Assembly: GCF_026626705.1 (NCBI RefSeq)
Contig: NZ_JAPNKC010000001.1
Span: 1,116,001-1,180,000 of the forward strand
Source: Pyxidicoccus sp. MSG2
GTDB lineage: Bacteria; Myxococcota; Myxococcia; Myxococcales; Myxococcaceae
Direction: 5' to 3'
Length of the DNA stretch: 64,000 nt
Part shown: positions 45,001 to 53,765 of the stretch, piece by piece
Layout of the letters: each line of letters starts with the position of its first letter
How positions within the stretch are numbered: the first letter of the stretch is position 1
The notes under the pieces: model-generated
The model's input: the letters and a program-made list of their open reading frames with translations, nothing else
Told to the model about the DNA's origin: nothing
The model's database searches: none
Program-made: the position numbers and the translations under genes

Positions 45001-45053
45001 TGGACCGGCATCCGCATGATGCCGGTCCATTTCATTTCATTTCATTTCATTTC
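45001..45053 (+). terminator. Terminator hairpin with a TTTCA pentanucleotide tract
   Basis: An 11-bp perfect stem, TGGACCGGCAT (45001-45011) with ATGCCGGTCCA (45019-45029), is followed at once by 4.8 copies of TTTCA (45030-45053). It fits an intrinsic terminator for the preceding gene. The tract ends only a few bases before the ribosome site of the next gene, so repeat number could influence both. Confidence 0.75.
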
Positions 45054-45065
45054 CCGAGGACCCGG

Positions 45066-45269
45066 ATGCCCCAGAGCCCGTCGCCGCACACGTGCATCTC
45101 CTGCAAGAGGACCGAGAGCGGAGCCGTGGCCGGCTCGACGTTCATCTCCAATGGAGACAACGGGATGATCGTGCGGTTCTGGATGTGTGATGACTGCGCC
45201 ATGAAGTACGGCCCGGGCCAGGGCCCCATCGACATGGATGACCCGACGAAGCCCGCCGAGCGGCGCTGA
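45066..45269 (+). CDS. Small zinc-ribbon-like protein (67 aa)
   Basis: 67 residues with two CxxC pairs, Cys10/Cys13 (CISCKR) and Cys41/Cys44 (CDDC), the layout of a small zinc ribbon. The ATG at 45066 has GAGGA upstream; the frame is open 30 codons further but crosses the terminator and the TTTCA tract. It lacks other recognisable features. It lies between the LysM effector-like gene and a coiled-coil gene, same strand. Confidence 0.65.
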   Translation: MPQSPSPHTCISCKRTESGAVAGSTFISNGDNGMIVRFWMCDDCAMKYGPGQGPIDMDDPTKPAERR

Positions 45270-45356
45270 GGCAGGCGGCCCACCCGGACGGTGCGTGGAA
45301 CCGGGCGCACGAGCGGGGTATGGAATACGGGCCTCCCTCCCCCCGTCGGAGAAGAC

Positions 45357-46127
45357 ATGAACAAGCTCCTCGGCATCGCTTCCCTCGTCCTGGCCTCCGC
45401 GGCGCTCGCAGTCTCCCTCATGGGACGCGGTGAGCCCGCGCCGCCTCCCCCGTCCCATGAAGACGCGCCCCCCGCCATGGCCGCCGCCGACGTGGAGGAC
45501 CTGGAGCGGCGCGTGCGGGCGCTGGAGGACACGGCGCTCGGCCTGTCCCGGCGGCTGATGACGCTGGAGCAGCGGCCCGCCATCTCCGCGGACGGCGGCG
45601 TGGTGGCGGCCCCCGCGGCGCTCACGGCGGAACTGGAGCAACTGCGCGCCGAGGTGCGCGGCATGGTGGCCGGCGAGGCCCTCAACTCCGAGGGCGGGCG
45701 CGCGTACCTGAAGGACGCCGTGCGCGCCGCGCAGGAGGAGATGCGCAACGAGCAGCGCGAGGTCCGCCAGCAGGAGTGGGCCCAGGCGCAGGTCCAGGCC
45801 CAGACGCAGCGCGCGGAGCGCCTGCGCCAGTTCGTGAGCGACGCGAAGCTCAACTACAACCAGGAGCAGGCGCTCACCCGCCGCATGCAGGCCGAGGACT
45901 CGAAGCGCCAGGCGCTCATGGCCGAGGTGCAGGCCGGCACGAAGAACCCGCGCGACATCCGCCAGGAGCTGCGCGCAGAGCGTCAGCAGACCGACCAGGA
46001 GATGAGCTCGCTGCTGAGCGAGGAGCAGCAGGCCAAGTACCAGGAGCTGCGCCGCGAGGAGTGGGGGAACGGCGGCCGCCAGCAGCGTGGGCCTCGCGGT
46101 GAGCGCGCCGGTGGGGAGCAGCCGTAG
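45357..46127 (+). CDS. Membrane-anchored or exported coiled-coil protein
   Basis: 256 residues. The N-terminus (NKLLGIASLVLASAALAVSL) is a signal anchor or signal peptide, followed by a short Pro stretch. A long helical, heptad-rich region runs from about 45 to 240 (VEDLERRVRALEDTALGL, EQLRAEVRGMV). The last part (LRQFVSDAKLNYNQEQALTR, SSLLSEEQQAKYQELR) resembles Spy/CpxP-type LTxxQ periplasmic helices. The ATG at 45357 has GGAGA upstream. Function unknown; a periplasmic chaperone-like or spacer role is possible. Confidence 0.72.
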   Translation: MNKLLGIASLVLASAALAVSLMGRGEPAPPPPSHEDAPPAMAAADVEDLERRVRALEDTALGLSRRLMTLEQRPAISADGGVVAAPAALTAELEQLRAEVRGMVAGEALNSEGGRAYLKDAVRAAQEEMRNEQREVRQQEWAQAQVQAQTQRAERLRQFVSDAKLNYNQEQALTRRMQAEDSKRQALMAEVQAGTKNPRDIRQELRAERQQTDQEMSSLLSEEQQAKYQELRREEWGNGGRQQRGPRGERAGGEQP

Positions 46128-46133
46128 CCCGCC

Positions 46134-46883
46134 TCAGCCGCCCGGGGGCCGCGCGTTGTGGGAGATGATGAGCACCTCCTCCGGCCTGGGCTCCTCGCGC
46201 GCCCAGGCCAGCAGCGCGCCCAGGCCATCCGTGTCCCGGGCCCGCGCCGTCTCCAGCGCCACCTCTTCCCGGTACGGGTAGAAGAGGTCCGTCTCTCCCA
46301 GGCTCTGCTCCACCCAGCGCCGCCAGCCGGGCAGTGAGCGCCCCGGGGCGGGCTGCACGCCCACCACCTCGTAGCCCGCCGACGTGAAGGTCCGGTGCAG
46401 CCCCACCACCGTGGCACCCGTGCCGAAGCCGCACACCACGCTCCTCACCGCGGGGTACACGTCGCGCACCACCTCGCGCAGCCGCACGGCCCACGAGGCC
46501 ACGCACTCCACCAACTCCCCGTTGGCGAGCTGCCGCGGCCAGCACCACCCGGCGCGCTCGTAGCCCCTCGCCAGCTCCCAGGCCTCGGAGAGCCCGCGCA
46601 CGGTGCGCACCTCGCCGCCGAAGCCGTTCGTCCGCAGATAGCCCGTCCCCGCCGCGTCCGTCACCGCCACCACCGGCAGCCCCCGCTCCCGCCCCAGCGC
46701 GTCCAGCGCCAGCGCGGTGGCGGCGCCGGACAGCTCCACCAGCCCCCTCGCCCCCTCCGGGAGTGACGACTCCAGGTAGCGCGCGAAGGTGAGGTACTTG
46801 AGGCTGCCAGCGGGAAGGGCTCCACCCCACAGCACCACGGGGCCTTCAGGCCAGGGACGCGACAGGGGAAAGACGACGCGCAT
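46134..46883 (-). CDS. PLP-dependent fold-type II protein (cysteine synthase/tryptophan synthase beta superfamily)
   Basis: 249 residues from ATG 46883 (GGAGG upstream). The expected PLP lysine is Lys29 in AGSLKYLTFARYL, followed by SGAATALALDALGRERGLPV, the second-subdomain motif of this superfamily. GFGTGATVVGLHRTF resembles the phosphate-binding glycine loop, and VVGVQPAPG continues the fold. At 249 residues it is shorter than the usual 300-330. The reaction cannot be assigned. It is convergent with the coiled-coil gene (6-base gap) and divergent from the histidine kinase gene. Confidence 0.72.
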   Translation of the reverse strand: MRVVFPLSRPWPEGPVVLWGGALPAGSLKYLTFARYLESSLPEGARGLVELSGAATALALDALGRERGLPVVAVTDAAGTGYLRTNGFGGEVRTVRGLSEAWELARGYERAGWCWPRQLANGELVECVASWAVRLREVVRDVYPAVRSVVCGFGTGATVVGLHRTFTSAGYEVVGVQPAPGRSLPGWRRWVEQSLGETDLFYPYREEVALETARARDTDGLGALLAWAREEPRPEEVLIISHNARPPGG

Positions 46884-47071
46884 GCGGGCACCCTCCAGCC
46901 CCCAGGCTTTCCCTCGTACGGCCCCGGCGCCATGGCTCGCCGCACCGCGCTGTCGGCCCGTGGACCGGAAGCCCGCCCGTCCGCCCTCCGAGGACACTCG
47001 CCTCCTCCTCCGGGCCCACGCGAAAAGCCTCGGGGGGCCGGTGGCTGTGCGATAGTCAGCGTCGCACTCTC

Positions 47072-48904
47072 ATGCTGCGCCGGCTCCTCCCCACCCTCGT
47101 GGCCCTGGGCTGCGGCCTCCTGGCCCTCGGCTGGGGGCTCGTCAGCCTCCAGCGCATCTTCGGCCAGGAGCGCGAGGACGCCCACGACCAGGTGCGCTCG
47201 CGCCGCGAGGCGCTGGAGCACGCCGCCTCCGAGTCGCTCCGCCAGAGCCTGGCCCGGCAGCTCGAGGAGACCATCCCCGCGCTCCACGAGGCGGTGGGTG
47301 ACCCGCTGGCCCCGGCCGAGGGCTTCTACCTCCTCTTCCGCAACTACCAGTTCCTGCCACGCATCACCCGCCCCAGCGCAGGCTACCGGACGCCCGCGAA
47401 AGACGCGTACCTCGTCCTCGAGGCGCACCTCGCGGATGGCTCGCCCGCGGGCAGGTGGGAGCAGCGCCTGGCACGGCTGCGCGCGGTGGAGGCGGCGCTC
47501 GCGGCCCGGAACACCCGGGGCGTGGGGCGGCTGGTGGAGGACCTCCTGCGCTACCACGCCGCCAACCCGCTGCCCGCGGTGCAGGAGTTGCCCTTCCTGG
47601 TGCTGACCCTGGAGCGGCTGCAGCGCGGCAAGGACACGGAGCCGCTGGTGCGGGCGCTCTTGCGAGAGGGCCTGCCGGAGGACTTCGGCGGCTTCGCGCG
47701 GGCCTCGGGCCTCCAGCGGGATTTGCTGCGCGACCGCTCGCGCTTCACCCAGTCGGACTTCGACTTCCTCCACGAGCACATCGTCCGGCTGAGCACCGCA
47801 CTGGGCGAGCCCACCAGCGACTTCATGGACCGCTCGGGCGAGGTGGGCGCCGGCATGCTGGTGATGCCGGACGGGCTGGTGGAGCCCACGCTGATTGGCG
47901 AGCAGTGGTACGTGGAGCCCAAGAACGAGGAGGCCGTCTATGGCATCGCCGTGGACGTGGTGGCGCTGCTGCGCCCCATCGCCGCAGACCTGCGCGCGCG
48001 CCGCCTCCTCGACACGGACGGCACGCTGAGCCTCAAGACGGACCGCCCCGTGCAGCCGATGCGCACGCTGCGGGTGCGCGCGGAGATGCCGCAGTGGGTG
48101 CGTGCGGAGGCGGACATCGAGGCGCGCTACGGCCTGAAGACGGTGCTGGTGGCGGTGTGCGGCACGCTGGCCATGGCCATCTTCGCGCTGTCGGTGGTGG
48201 CGCAGCAGCGCAAGTACCGCTTCCTGGAGCTGAAGAGCGACTTCGTGGCCACCGTCTCGCACGAGCTGCGCACGCCGCTGGCCTCCATCCGCCTGCTGGG
48301 CGAGACGCTGGAGCGCAAGCTCGCGCACACGCCCGAGGTGCGCGACTACCCGGCCCGCATCGTCCAGGCCGCCGACGGGCTGCACTTCCTCGTGGAGAAC
48401 ATCCTGTCCTTCAACCGCATCGACAAGGGCCGCTGGAAGCTGCGGACCTCGCGCGTGCGGTTGGAGGAACTGGTCAACCCGCTGCGCGACGACCTGGCCA
48501 GCGCCACGACGGTGCCGGTGGACCTGGTGACGGACGTGGGTGACGCGGAGCTGGAGGCGGACCCCTCGCTGCTGCGGCTGCTCTTCGCCAACCTGGGCCG
48601 CAACGCGTGCGCCTACAACCGGCGCAGTCCGGTGCGCATCTCCGTCACCGCACAGACGATTCCCGGCCACGGGTGCACGGTGCTCTTCCGCGACAACGGC
48701 GTGGGCATGCCCGAGGCCGAATGGGAGAACGTCTTCCAGGACTTCTACCGGCTGACCCAGCCGGGGCCGGAGGTCCACGGCAGTGGCCTGGGACTGGCGC
48801 TCTGCCGGAAGATCATGCGGCTGCATGGAGGCGACATCCAGGTGGCCACCTCCAGCCCTGAAGGCACCACCTTCGCACTCACCTTTCACGAGTCGTACCG
48901 ATGA
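47072..48904 (+). CDS. Membrane sensor histidine kinase
   Basis: 610 residues. One N-terminal membrane helix, a long sensory region of about 320 residues with no recognisable domain, and a second helix (LVAVCGTLAMAIFALSVVA, about 355-375). The HisKA motif FVATVSHELRTPLASIR has His397. The catalytic domain has the N box (LFANLGRNACAYN), G1 (FRDNGVGMP) and G2 (GSGLGLALCRKI). It is coupled by a 4-base overlap to its response regulator. Signal unknown. Confidence 0.93.
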   Translation: MLRRLLPTLVALGCGLLALGWGLVSLQRIFGQEREDAHDQVRSRREALEHAASESLRQSLARQLEETIPALHEAVGDPLAPAEGFYLLFRNYQFLPRITRPSAGYRTPAKDAYLVLEAHLADGSPAGRWEQRLARLRAVEAALAARNTRGVGRLVEDLLRYHAANPLPAVQELPFLVLTLERLQRGKDTEPLVRALLREGLPEDFGGFARASGLQRDLLRDRSRFTQSDFDFLHEHIVRLSTALGEPTSDFMDRSGEVGAGMLVMPDGLVEPTLIGEQWYVEPKNEEAVYGIAVDVVALLRPIAADLRARRLLDTDGTLSLKTDRPVQPMRTLRVRAEMPQWVRAEADIEARYGLKTVLVAVCGTLAMAIFALSVVAQQRKYRFLELKSDFVATVSHELRTPLASIRLLGETLERKLAHTPEVRDYPARIVQAADGLHFLVENILSFNRIDKGRWKLRTSRVRLEELVNPLRDDLASATTVPVDLVTDVGDAELEADPSLLRLLFANLGRNACAYNRRSPVRISVTAQTIPGHGCTVLFRDNGVGMPEAEWENVFQDFYRLTQPGPEVHGSGLGLALCRKIMRLHGGDIQVATSSPEGTTFALTFHESYR

Positions 48905-49617
48905 CCACCGCCACTCCGAACCCAACCAGCCGCCCCTCCGTCCTCATCGTCGAGGACGACGCCCACCTGCGCGTCGGCCTGCGCGACAACCTCCAGGACG
49001 AGGGGTACGTGGTGTCCGAGGCCCCGTCCGCCCGCGACGCCGAGCCGCTGCTGCGTGAGCGCGAGTTCGACCTGCTCATCCTGGACGTGATGCTGCCTGG
49101 CGAGGACGGCTACTCCTTCTGCCGACGGCTGCGCTCCCAGGGCGTGAAGAGCATGGTGATGATGCTCACCGCGCGCTCGCTGGAGGACGACATCCTCCGC
49201 GGCTTCGAGGCGGGCGCGCAGGACTACCTCACCAAGCCCTACCGGCTGCGGGAGTTGCTGGCGCGGGTGCGCGCGCTGGTGCGCCGGGCCGGCACGCCCC
49301 CGCCGCAGGTGATGACCTTCAGCGGCTTCACCCTGGACCTGGGCCGGCGCGCGGTGACGAAGCCGGACGGGACGGACGTGGAGTTGACGCGCACCGAGTT
49401 CGACCTGCTGGCCTTCCTGCTGCGCCACAAGGACCGGGCCCTGCCCCGAGGAGAAATCCTGGACGCGGTGTGGGGCCGGGACGTGGTGGTGGACCCGCGC
49501 ACGGTGGACAACTTCGTCTCCAGCCTGAAGAAGAAGCTCGGCTGGACGAGCACGTCGGGTTTCACCATCCACACGATTCGTGGCGTGGGCTACCGGATGG
49601 AGCTCTCCGCCCCGTGA
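48901..49617 (+). CDS. OmpR-family response regulator
   Basis: 238 residues. Receiver domain with acidic pocket VLIVEDDAHLR, phospho-acceptor Asp62 in LLILDVMLPGEDGY, Thr in MMLTARS and Lys in YLTKPYR. A winged-helix DNA-binding domain follows (TRTEFDLLAFLLRHKDRALP, then VVVDPRTVDNFVSSLKKKLG). It is partner of the upstream kinase. The duplicated upstream region of the TonB-like genes starts at its stop codon, so those genes may be its targets; inferred. Confidence 0.94.
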   Translation: MTTATPNPTSRPSVLIVEDDAHLRVGLRDNLQDEGYVVSEAPSARDAEPLLREREFDLLILDVMLPGEDGYSFCRRLRSQGVKSMVMMLTARSLEDDILRGFEAGAQDYLTKPYRLRELLARVRALVRRAGTPPPQVMTFSGFTLDLGRRAVTKPDGTDVELTRTEFDLLAFLLRHKDRALPRGEILDAVWGRDVVVDPRTVDNFVSSLKKKLGWTSTSGFTIHTIRGVGYRMELSAP

Positions 49618-49789
49618 CAGAACAGTGATGAAGAGATGGCCGACCCACGGCCATCCCGCCGCGCCCGCCTCGTAGGTTGACTCGTGCGTGGACAGGGCGC
49701 TCCAGAGCCATCCGCCCACGCCGGTGCCGCCTGCCGCGAGGAAGCGGTGAGTCCACCGGGAGCGCCCGTCGATGCGGGAGGCAGCCGGT

Positions 49790-50551
49790 ATGTTCAAGTC
49801 GGTCATCGAGCGGCAGCGAGCGGGGCGACTGGGGACGGGGACGTGGGTGTCCATCGGCGTGCATGCGGCGCTGTTCGCCGCGGTGCTGTTCATCTCCGCG
49901 CGGCCTCCGGAGCCTCCGCCCGAGAAGGACCCGCTCGACGACCTCCGCATCATCGTGCAGCGGGGCCCCAGCGTGCGCAGGGGCACCCCGGCACCCGCGC
50001 CCCCGAAGCAGGCCACCCCGCCTCGTCCCAAGCCCCCGGAGAGGAACCGCGTGCCCCGCACGCCCCAGCCGCTGCCGACGCAGCCGCGTCCTCCGGAGCC
50101 CGACCCGACGCCGTCCCCGGGCAGGGATGACGTGGTCGCCACGCCTGCCATCTCCGTCGAGCCCGAGGGCCACCCGGACGGCGATCCGGACAGCCTGCTC
50201 CCCGACGGTCCGCTGCCCACGAGCTTCCCCACGGACCTGGTGCGCAAGGCCACGGACGTGGAGAACCTTCCCTTCGGCGACGGCATGACGCCGCCGGTGA
50301 TGCTGAGCGGAGCCCCCATCGAGTACACGTCCCTGGCGCGCGCGGCCGAGGTGGAAGGCACGCTCATCGCGAAGTGTGTCATCACCCGGGAGGGACAGAT
50401 GCGGGACTGCCGCGTCCTCAAGGGCCTGGCCTATATGGACGAGGCGGTGGTGGAAGCCCTGGAGACCCGGCGCTACCGCCCGGTGACGTTCCAGGGCAGC
50501 CCGGTGTCCGTGTCCTATCACGTCACCGTCAGGCTCAAGCTGCCCCGGTAG
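49790..50551 (+). CDS. TonB family protein, copy 1
   Basis: 253 residues. The short cytoplasmic start (FKSVIERQRAGRLGTGTWVS) is followed by a single membrane helix (VHAALFAAVLFISA), a Pro-rich periplasmic spacer and a C-terminal TonB domain (YTSLARAAEVEGTLIAKCVI, DEAVVEALETRRYRPVTFQG). TonB proteins transmit proton-motive force to outer-membrane transporters. The ATG at 49790 has GGGAGG upstream; earlier in-frame codons are not supported. It is one of two tandem paralogues; neither has adjacent exbB/exbD. Confidence 0.88.
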   Translation: MFKSVIERQRAGRLGTGTWVSIGVHAALFAAVLFISARPPEPPPEKDPLDDLRIIVQRGPSVRRGTPAPAPPKQATPPRPKPPERNRVPRTPQPLPTQPRPPEPDPTPSPGRDDVVATPAISVEPEGHPDGDPDSLLPDGPLPTSFPTDLVRKATDVENLPFGDGMTPPVMLSGAPIEYTSLARAAEVEGTLIAKCVITREGQMRDCRVLKGLAYMDEAVVEALETRRYRPVTFQGSPVSVSYHVTVRLKLPR

Positions 50552-50575
50552 CGCCCTCGCGCATGGGTGATGACG

Positions 50576-50609
50576 CCGCCCTCCTTCCCTCTCACGGGAA
50601 GGAGGGCGG
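50576..50609 (+). terminator. 14-bp hairpin after the first TonB-like gene
   Basis: A perfect stem, CCGCCCTCCTTCCC (50576-50589) and GGGAAGGAGGGCGG (50596-50609), with a 6-base loop. It is followed by GTGCCGTTT, so the T tract is poor. It separates the two duplicated genes. Confidence 0.65.
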
Positions 50610-50829
50610 TGCCGTTTCGGGAGGCGCGGCTGCACCTGCGCGAGCGGTCTTTTCCCATGACAGAACCGTGACCAAGAGATGGACGACCCACGGCCATTCC
50701 GAGACAGCGACTGCGTAGTTTGACTCTTGCGTGGTCAGGGCGCTCCAGAAGCAACCGAACACGTCGGCATCCGTCCGTGGGGAGCGGACGGATGCCGGGA
50801 GCGCCCGTCCTTGGAGGAGGCCGTCCACC

Positions 50830-51582
50830 ATGTTCCAGTCAGTCATCGAGCGGCAGCGGGCAGGGCGTCTTGGCACGGGCATGTGGCTGTCCATCGGAGC
50901 GCACGCGGCGCTGTTCGCCGCGGTGCTCTTCATCTCCGCGAGGCCCACGGAGCTGCCGCCCGAGCCGGAGAAGGAATACGTCCTCAAGCTGAGCCCGGGC
51001 CCCAACCTGGCCAAGGGCACGCCGGCGCCCGCCGCCCCGAAGCAGGCCGTCGCCCCGAAGCCCCGCCCGCGCAACCCGAACCGCGTCCCGACCAAGGTGC
51101 AGCCGCTGCCGGCGGACCCGCAGCCCGTGGAGCCGCCGCCTTCCGACCCCAGCGACAACACCGACGAGGTGGCGGACCCGGGCGAGGGCGTGGCCGGCGG
51201 CCACCTGGACGGTGACCCGAACAGCACGACCATCGGCGTGCCGCTCGTCCCCGGCCTCCCGGGGGGCACGGGCCAGGGCCCCACGGGCACGGAGGTCCTC
51301 CCCTTCGGGCAGGGCATGACGCCGCCGACGCAGGTGCGCGTCACTCCCATCGACTACACGCCCGCGGCGCGCGCGGCCGAGGTGGAAGGCACGCTCATCG
51401 CCAGGTGCGTCATCACGGTGGAGGGCAGCGTGCGCGACTGCCGCGTCATCAAGGGCCTGCCGCACATGGATGAGGCGGTGGTGGACGCCCTGGAGACCTG
51501 GCGCTACCGCCCGGTGACGTACCAGGGCAAGGCGGTCAGCGTGTCCTACGTCTTCACCCTCCGGCTGAAGATGCCCCGGTAG
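50830..51582 (+). CDS. TonB family protein, copy 2
   Basis: 250 residues, paralogue of the gene at 49790. N-terminus FQSVIERQRAGRLGTGMWLS, one membrane helix, Pro/Lys-rich spacer, TonB C-domain (YTPAARAAEVEGTLIARCVI, DEAVVDALETWRYRPVTYQG). GGAGGAGG precedes the ATG at 50830. The spacer differs strongly from copy 1, with a Gly-rich PGLPGGTGQGPTG piece. It is convergent with the TPR lipoprotein gene (4 bases apart). Confidence 0.88.
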   Translation: MFQSVIERQRAGRLGTGMWLSIGAHAALFAAVLFISARPTELPPEPEKEYVLKLSPGPNLAKGTPAPAAPKQAVAPKPRPRNPNRVPTKVQPLPADPQPVEPPPSDPSDNTDEVADPGEGVAGGHLDGDPNSTTIGVPLVPGLPGGTGQGPTGTEVLPFGQGMTPPTQVRVTPIDYTPAARAAEVEGTLIARCVITVEGSVRDCRVIKGLPHMDEAVVDALETWRYRPVTYQGKAVSVSYVFTLRLKMPR

Positions 51583-51586
51583 GGCC

Positions 51587-52717
51587 TCACAGGTCGACGC
51601 CGCCCGCCGGCACCAGCACGTGCTTGAGCACGTAGGCCTTCAGGCGCTGGCGGACGGTGTCATCCTGGGTGAGGACGATTTGGGGGTGCACGCGGGTGGC
51701 CACCTCGAAGAGCACGGCCTCCAGCAGCATGCCGTCCCGCGCAATGCCATACAGCCGGTCGAGTGTGGCGTCCGACGCATCCGTCTTTCCCCGCGCCTTC
51801 TGGTCCTCGTGGACGACGAGCGCGGCGCCCAGGCACTCCAGCTCCTCCACGGAGGTGAAGTGCTCCTCGGTGGTGCCGGTCATCTCCTTGCGGTGGGAGG
51901 GCTCGCCCAGCCACAGCGCCTTGCAGTTGGCGAAGGCGAACCAACCCAGGTCGTGGTTGGGGTCGAACTGGATGGAGATCTCCTCGCCCACGCGCTCCGC
52001 GTAGCCACGGGGGACGATGGCGTCCTCGCGGATGACGAGCCCCAGGTGCGAGTGGGTCTGGAAGAACTGGCGGATGACGGAGTAGCGCGGGCTGAGCGTC
52101 AGGCACATGCCCCACGCGTCGAGCGCCTCGTCGAAGCGCCCCAGCTTCGCGAGCGCGTTGCCCAGGAAGAACCAGGAGCGGTGGTCATCCGGGTTGAGGG
52201 CGGTGGCCTTGCGGTAGTGCTCCAGCCCGGTGGCCGCATCATCCGCGAAGTAGGCCGCGTCGCCCCGGAAGTTCCAGGCCATGTAGCAGTCCGGGCACAC
52301 CTCGGTGGCGCGCGCGTAGAGCTTCCCCGCCTCCTCGTACTTCTTCGCCTGGAAGAGCGGCTCGGCCTCGTCGAGCAGCTTGCGTGCAGCCGGATTCTCC
52401 GGCCACTCGCGGACGACGCGCTCGCCGTTCTCCACCACCACGCGGGGGAACTCCACCGCCTGCACGCGCTGGGGCCACAGCTGGTCCCCCCAGCCCCCCG
52501 GCGGCGAGTCCTTCCCCTCCACGCGATAGGCCACCTCCGACGCTTCCAGCCGCTTCGCGATTTCCGAAGGCGACAGGTACCGCGGCTGCTCTGGCCCGGA
52601 CTCCGTGGCGGCAGAGCGGGCCTGCGGCGCCTCCGGCTGCGACACGGGAGCGGGCTTCTGCGTGGAAGCACAGCCCAGGACGAGCGCACAGCCGGCGGCG
52701 ATGAGTGAGCGGTTCAA
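51587..52717 (-). CDS. TPR-repeat lipoprotein
   Basis: 376 residues from TTG 52717 (GAAAGG about 10 bases upstream). A lipoprotein signal NRSLIAAGCALVLGC gives lipidated Cys16. After a disordered Gln/Ala/Pro stretch, tetratricopeptide repeats are visible (LFQAKKYEEAGKLYARATEV, DAATGLEHYRKATALNPDD, KLGRFDEALDAWGMCLTLSP). The C-terminal part (LGWFAFANCKALWLGEPSHR, EHFTSVEELECLG) has no family I can name. Likely outer-membrane scaffold. Stand-alone gene. Confidence 0.82.
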   Translation of the reverse strand: MNRSLIAAGCALVLGCASTQKPAPVSQPEAPQARSAATESGPEQPRYLSPSEIAKRLEASEVAYRVEGKDSPPGGWGDQLWPQRVQAVEFPRVVVENGERVVREWPENPAARKLLDEAEPLFQAKKYEEAGKLYARATEVCPDCYMAWNFRGDAAYFADDAATGLEHYRKATALNPDDHRSWFFLGNALAKLGRFDEALDAWGMCLTLSPRYSVIRQFFQTHSHLGLVIREDAIVPRGYAERVGEEISIQFDPNHDLGWFAFANCKALWLGEPSHRKEMTGTTEEHFTSVEELECLGAALVVHEDQKARGKTDASDATLDRLYGIARDGMLLEAVLFEVATRVHPQIVLTQDDTVRQRLKAYVLKHVLVPAGGVDL

Positions 52718-52892
52718 GCGGGAAGGACCTTTCGGTGGATGCGGCGCACCCAGTCTATGCGCCGGGCACCGGGTCCCCCCGCACCCGAAATGAAATGACA
52801 CGGCCCTGGCGCGTCGCGCCTCGTTTTCCTCCAGTCCCGGGGAGTACGGTTCTCCCTGGTTCATGACTGAAGTTGGGCACACAGGAGGAGAC

Positions 52893-53765
52893 ATGCGGAT
52901 GCAGGGGATGAAGCGAAGCAGCACGCTGGCGCTCACCGTGGGGGGCCTGCTGGCGTGGGGCTGTGATGGAACGCTGGAGCCGGTGGAGGAGCCGGGGCCC
53001 GCCGAGGTGGAAGAGGCGCGGTGTGGCACCGGGGACGCGGACGCGGCGGACCTGGCGCGCGTGGAGACGCGACTGGCGGCGCGCGAGGTGAGCGCGATGC
53101 GGCTGCCGGGCACGGTGCGCGTGCCCACGTACGTGCACGTCCTCCGGTCGGGGACGACCACGGCCCAGGGCAATGTGCCGGACTCGGTGGTGAGCGCACA
53201 GATTGCCGTGCTCAACGGGGCCTTCAGCGGCACGCCCTACTACTTCGACCACGTGGCCACCACGCGGACGACGAATGCCACCTGGTATGTGATGGCACCC
53301 GGCAGCACGGCGGAGCGGACGGCCAAGACGGCGCTTCGCCGGGGTGGCAAGGAGTCGCTCAACCTGTACCTCGCGAAGCCTGGAGGCGGGCTGCTCGGCT
53401 GGGCGACGTTCCCCTGGAGCCAGGCCTCCGACCCGGTGAATGACGGCGTGGTGATGCTGAACGCAACGCTGCCGACTGGCACGGCGTCGCCGTACAACGA
53501 AGGCGACAGCACCGTGCACGAGGTGGGGCACTGGCTGGGTCTGAATCACACGGTGCAGGGCTGCTCGGTGGACGACGGCGTGGCGGATACACCGAGGTCC
53601 AATGGCACCTCGGGCGCCTGCACGCCGGGACTGGACACGTGCCCGGCCGACCCCGGACTGGACCCCATCCACAACTACATGGGCTACACGGACGACGCCT
53701 GCATGTACGAGTTCACGCCCGGCCAGGGCGTGCGCATGGACAACATGGGGCTCATGTATCGCTGA
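52893..53765 (+). CDS. Secreted M43-type (pappalysin-like) zinc metalloprotease
   Basis: 290 residues from ATG 52893, with GGAGGAG just upstream. The N-terminal signal (KRSSTLALTVGGLLAWGC) may be a lipoprotein signal with an imperfect lipobox. The catalytic motif is HEVGHWLGLNH, the extended HExxHxxGxxH of metzincins, with the first His at about 209. The Met-turn NYMGYTDD lies near the C-terminus. Paired cysteines flank the active site (GCSVDDGV, DTCPADPG) as in the M43 family. Likely extracellular digestion. Confidence 0.92.
   Translation: MRMQGMKRSSTLALTVGGLLAWGCDGTLEPVEEPGPAEVEEARCGTGDADAADLARVETRLAAREVSAMRLPGTVRVPTYVHVLRSGTTTAQGNVPDSVVSAQIAVLNGAFSGTPYYFDHVATTRTTNATWYVMAPGSTAERTAKTALRRGGKESLNLYLAKPGGGLLGWATFPWSQASDPVNDGVVMLNATLPTGTASPYNEGDSTVHEVGHWLGLNHTVQGCSVDDGVADTPRSNGTSGACTPGLDTCPADPGLDPIHNYMGYTDDACMYEFTPGQGVRMDNMGLMYR

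Larger units (their letters stand above)
49615..51586 (+). repeat. Tandem duplication of a TonB-like gene and its upstream region (unit about 1,040 bp)
   Basis: The sequence from TGACAGAAC at 49615 recurs from 50658, and the two ATGs (49790, 50830) are 1,040 bases apart. Both upstream regions share AAGAGATGG, CGACCCACGGCCAT, TTGACTC and CAGGGCGCTCCAGA. Coding identity is highest at the N-terminus and in the last 80 codons; the proline-rich middles have diverged. Confidence 0.85.

Noticed and set aside
45030-45053. Short tandem repeats as a possible CRISPR remnant.
   Set aside because: The unit is 5 bases with no spacers and no cas genes; it is a microsatellite after a terminator hairpin.
47072-49617. 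tRNA or small RNA genes in gaps around the two-component genes and throughout the window.
   Set aside because: No cloverleaf with conserved TTCGA loop and CCA-side stem could be recognised by eye in any intergenic gap.
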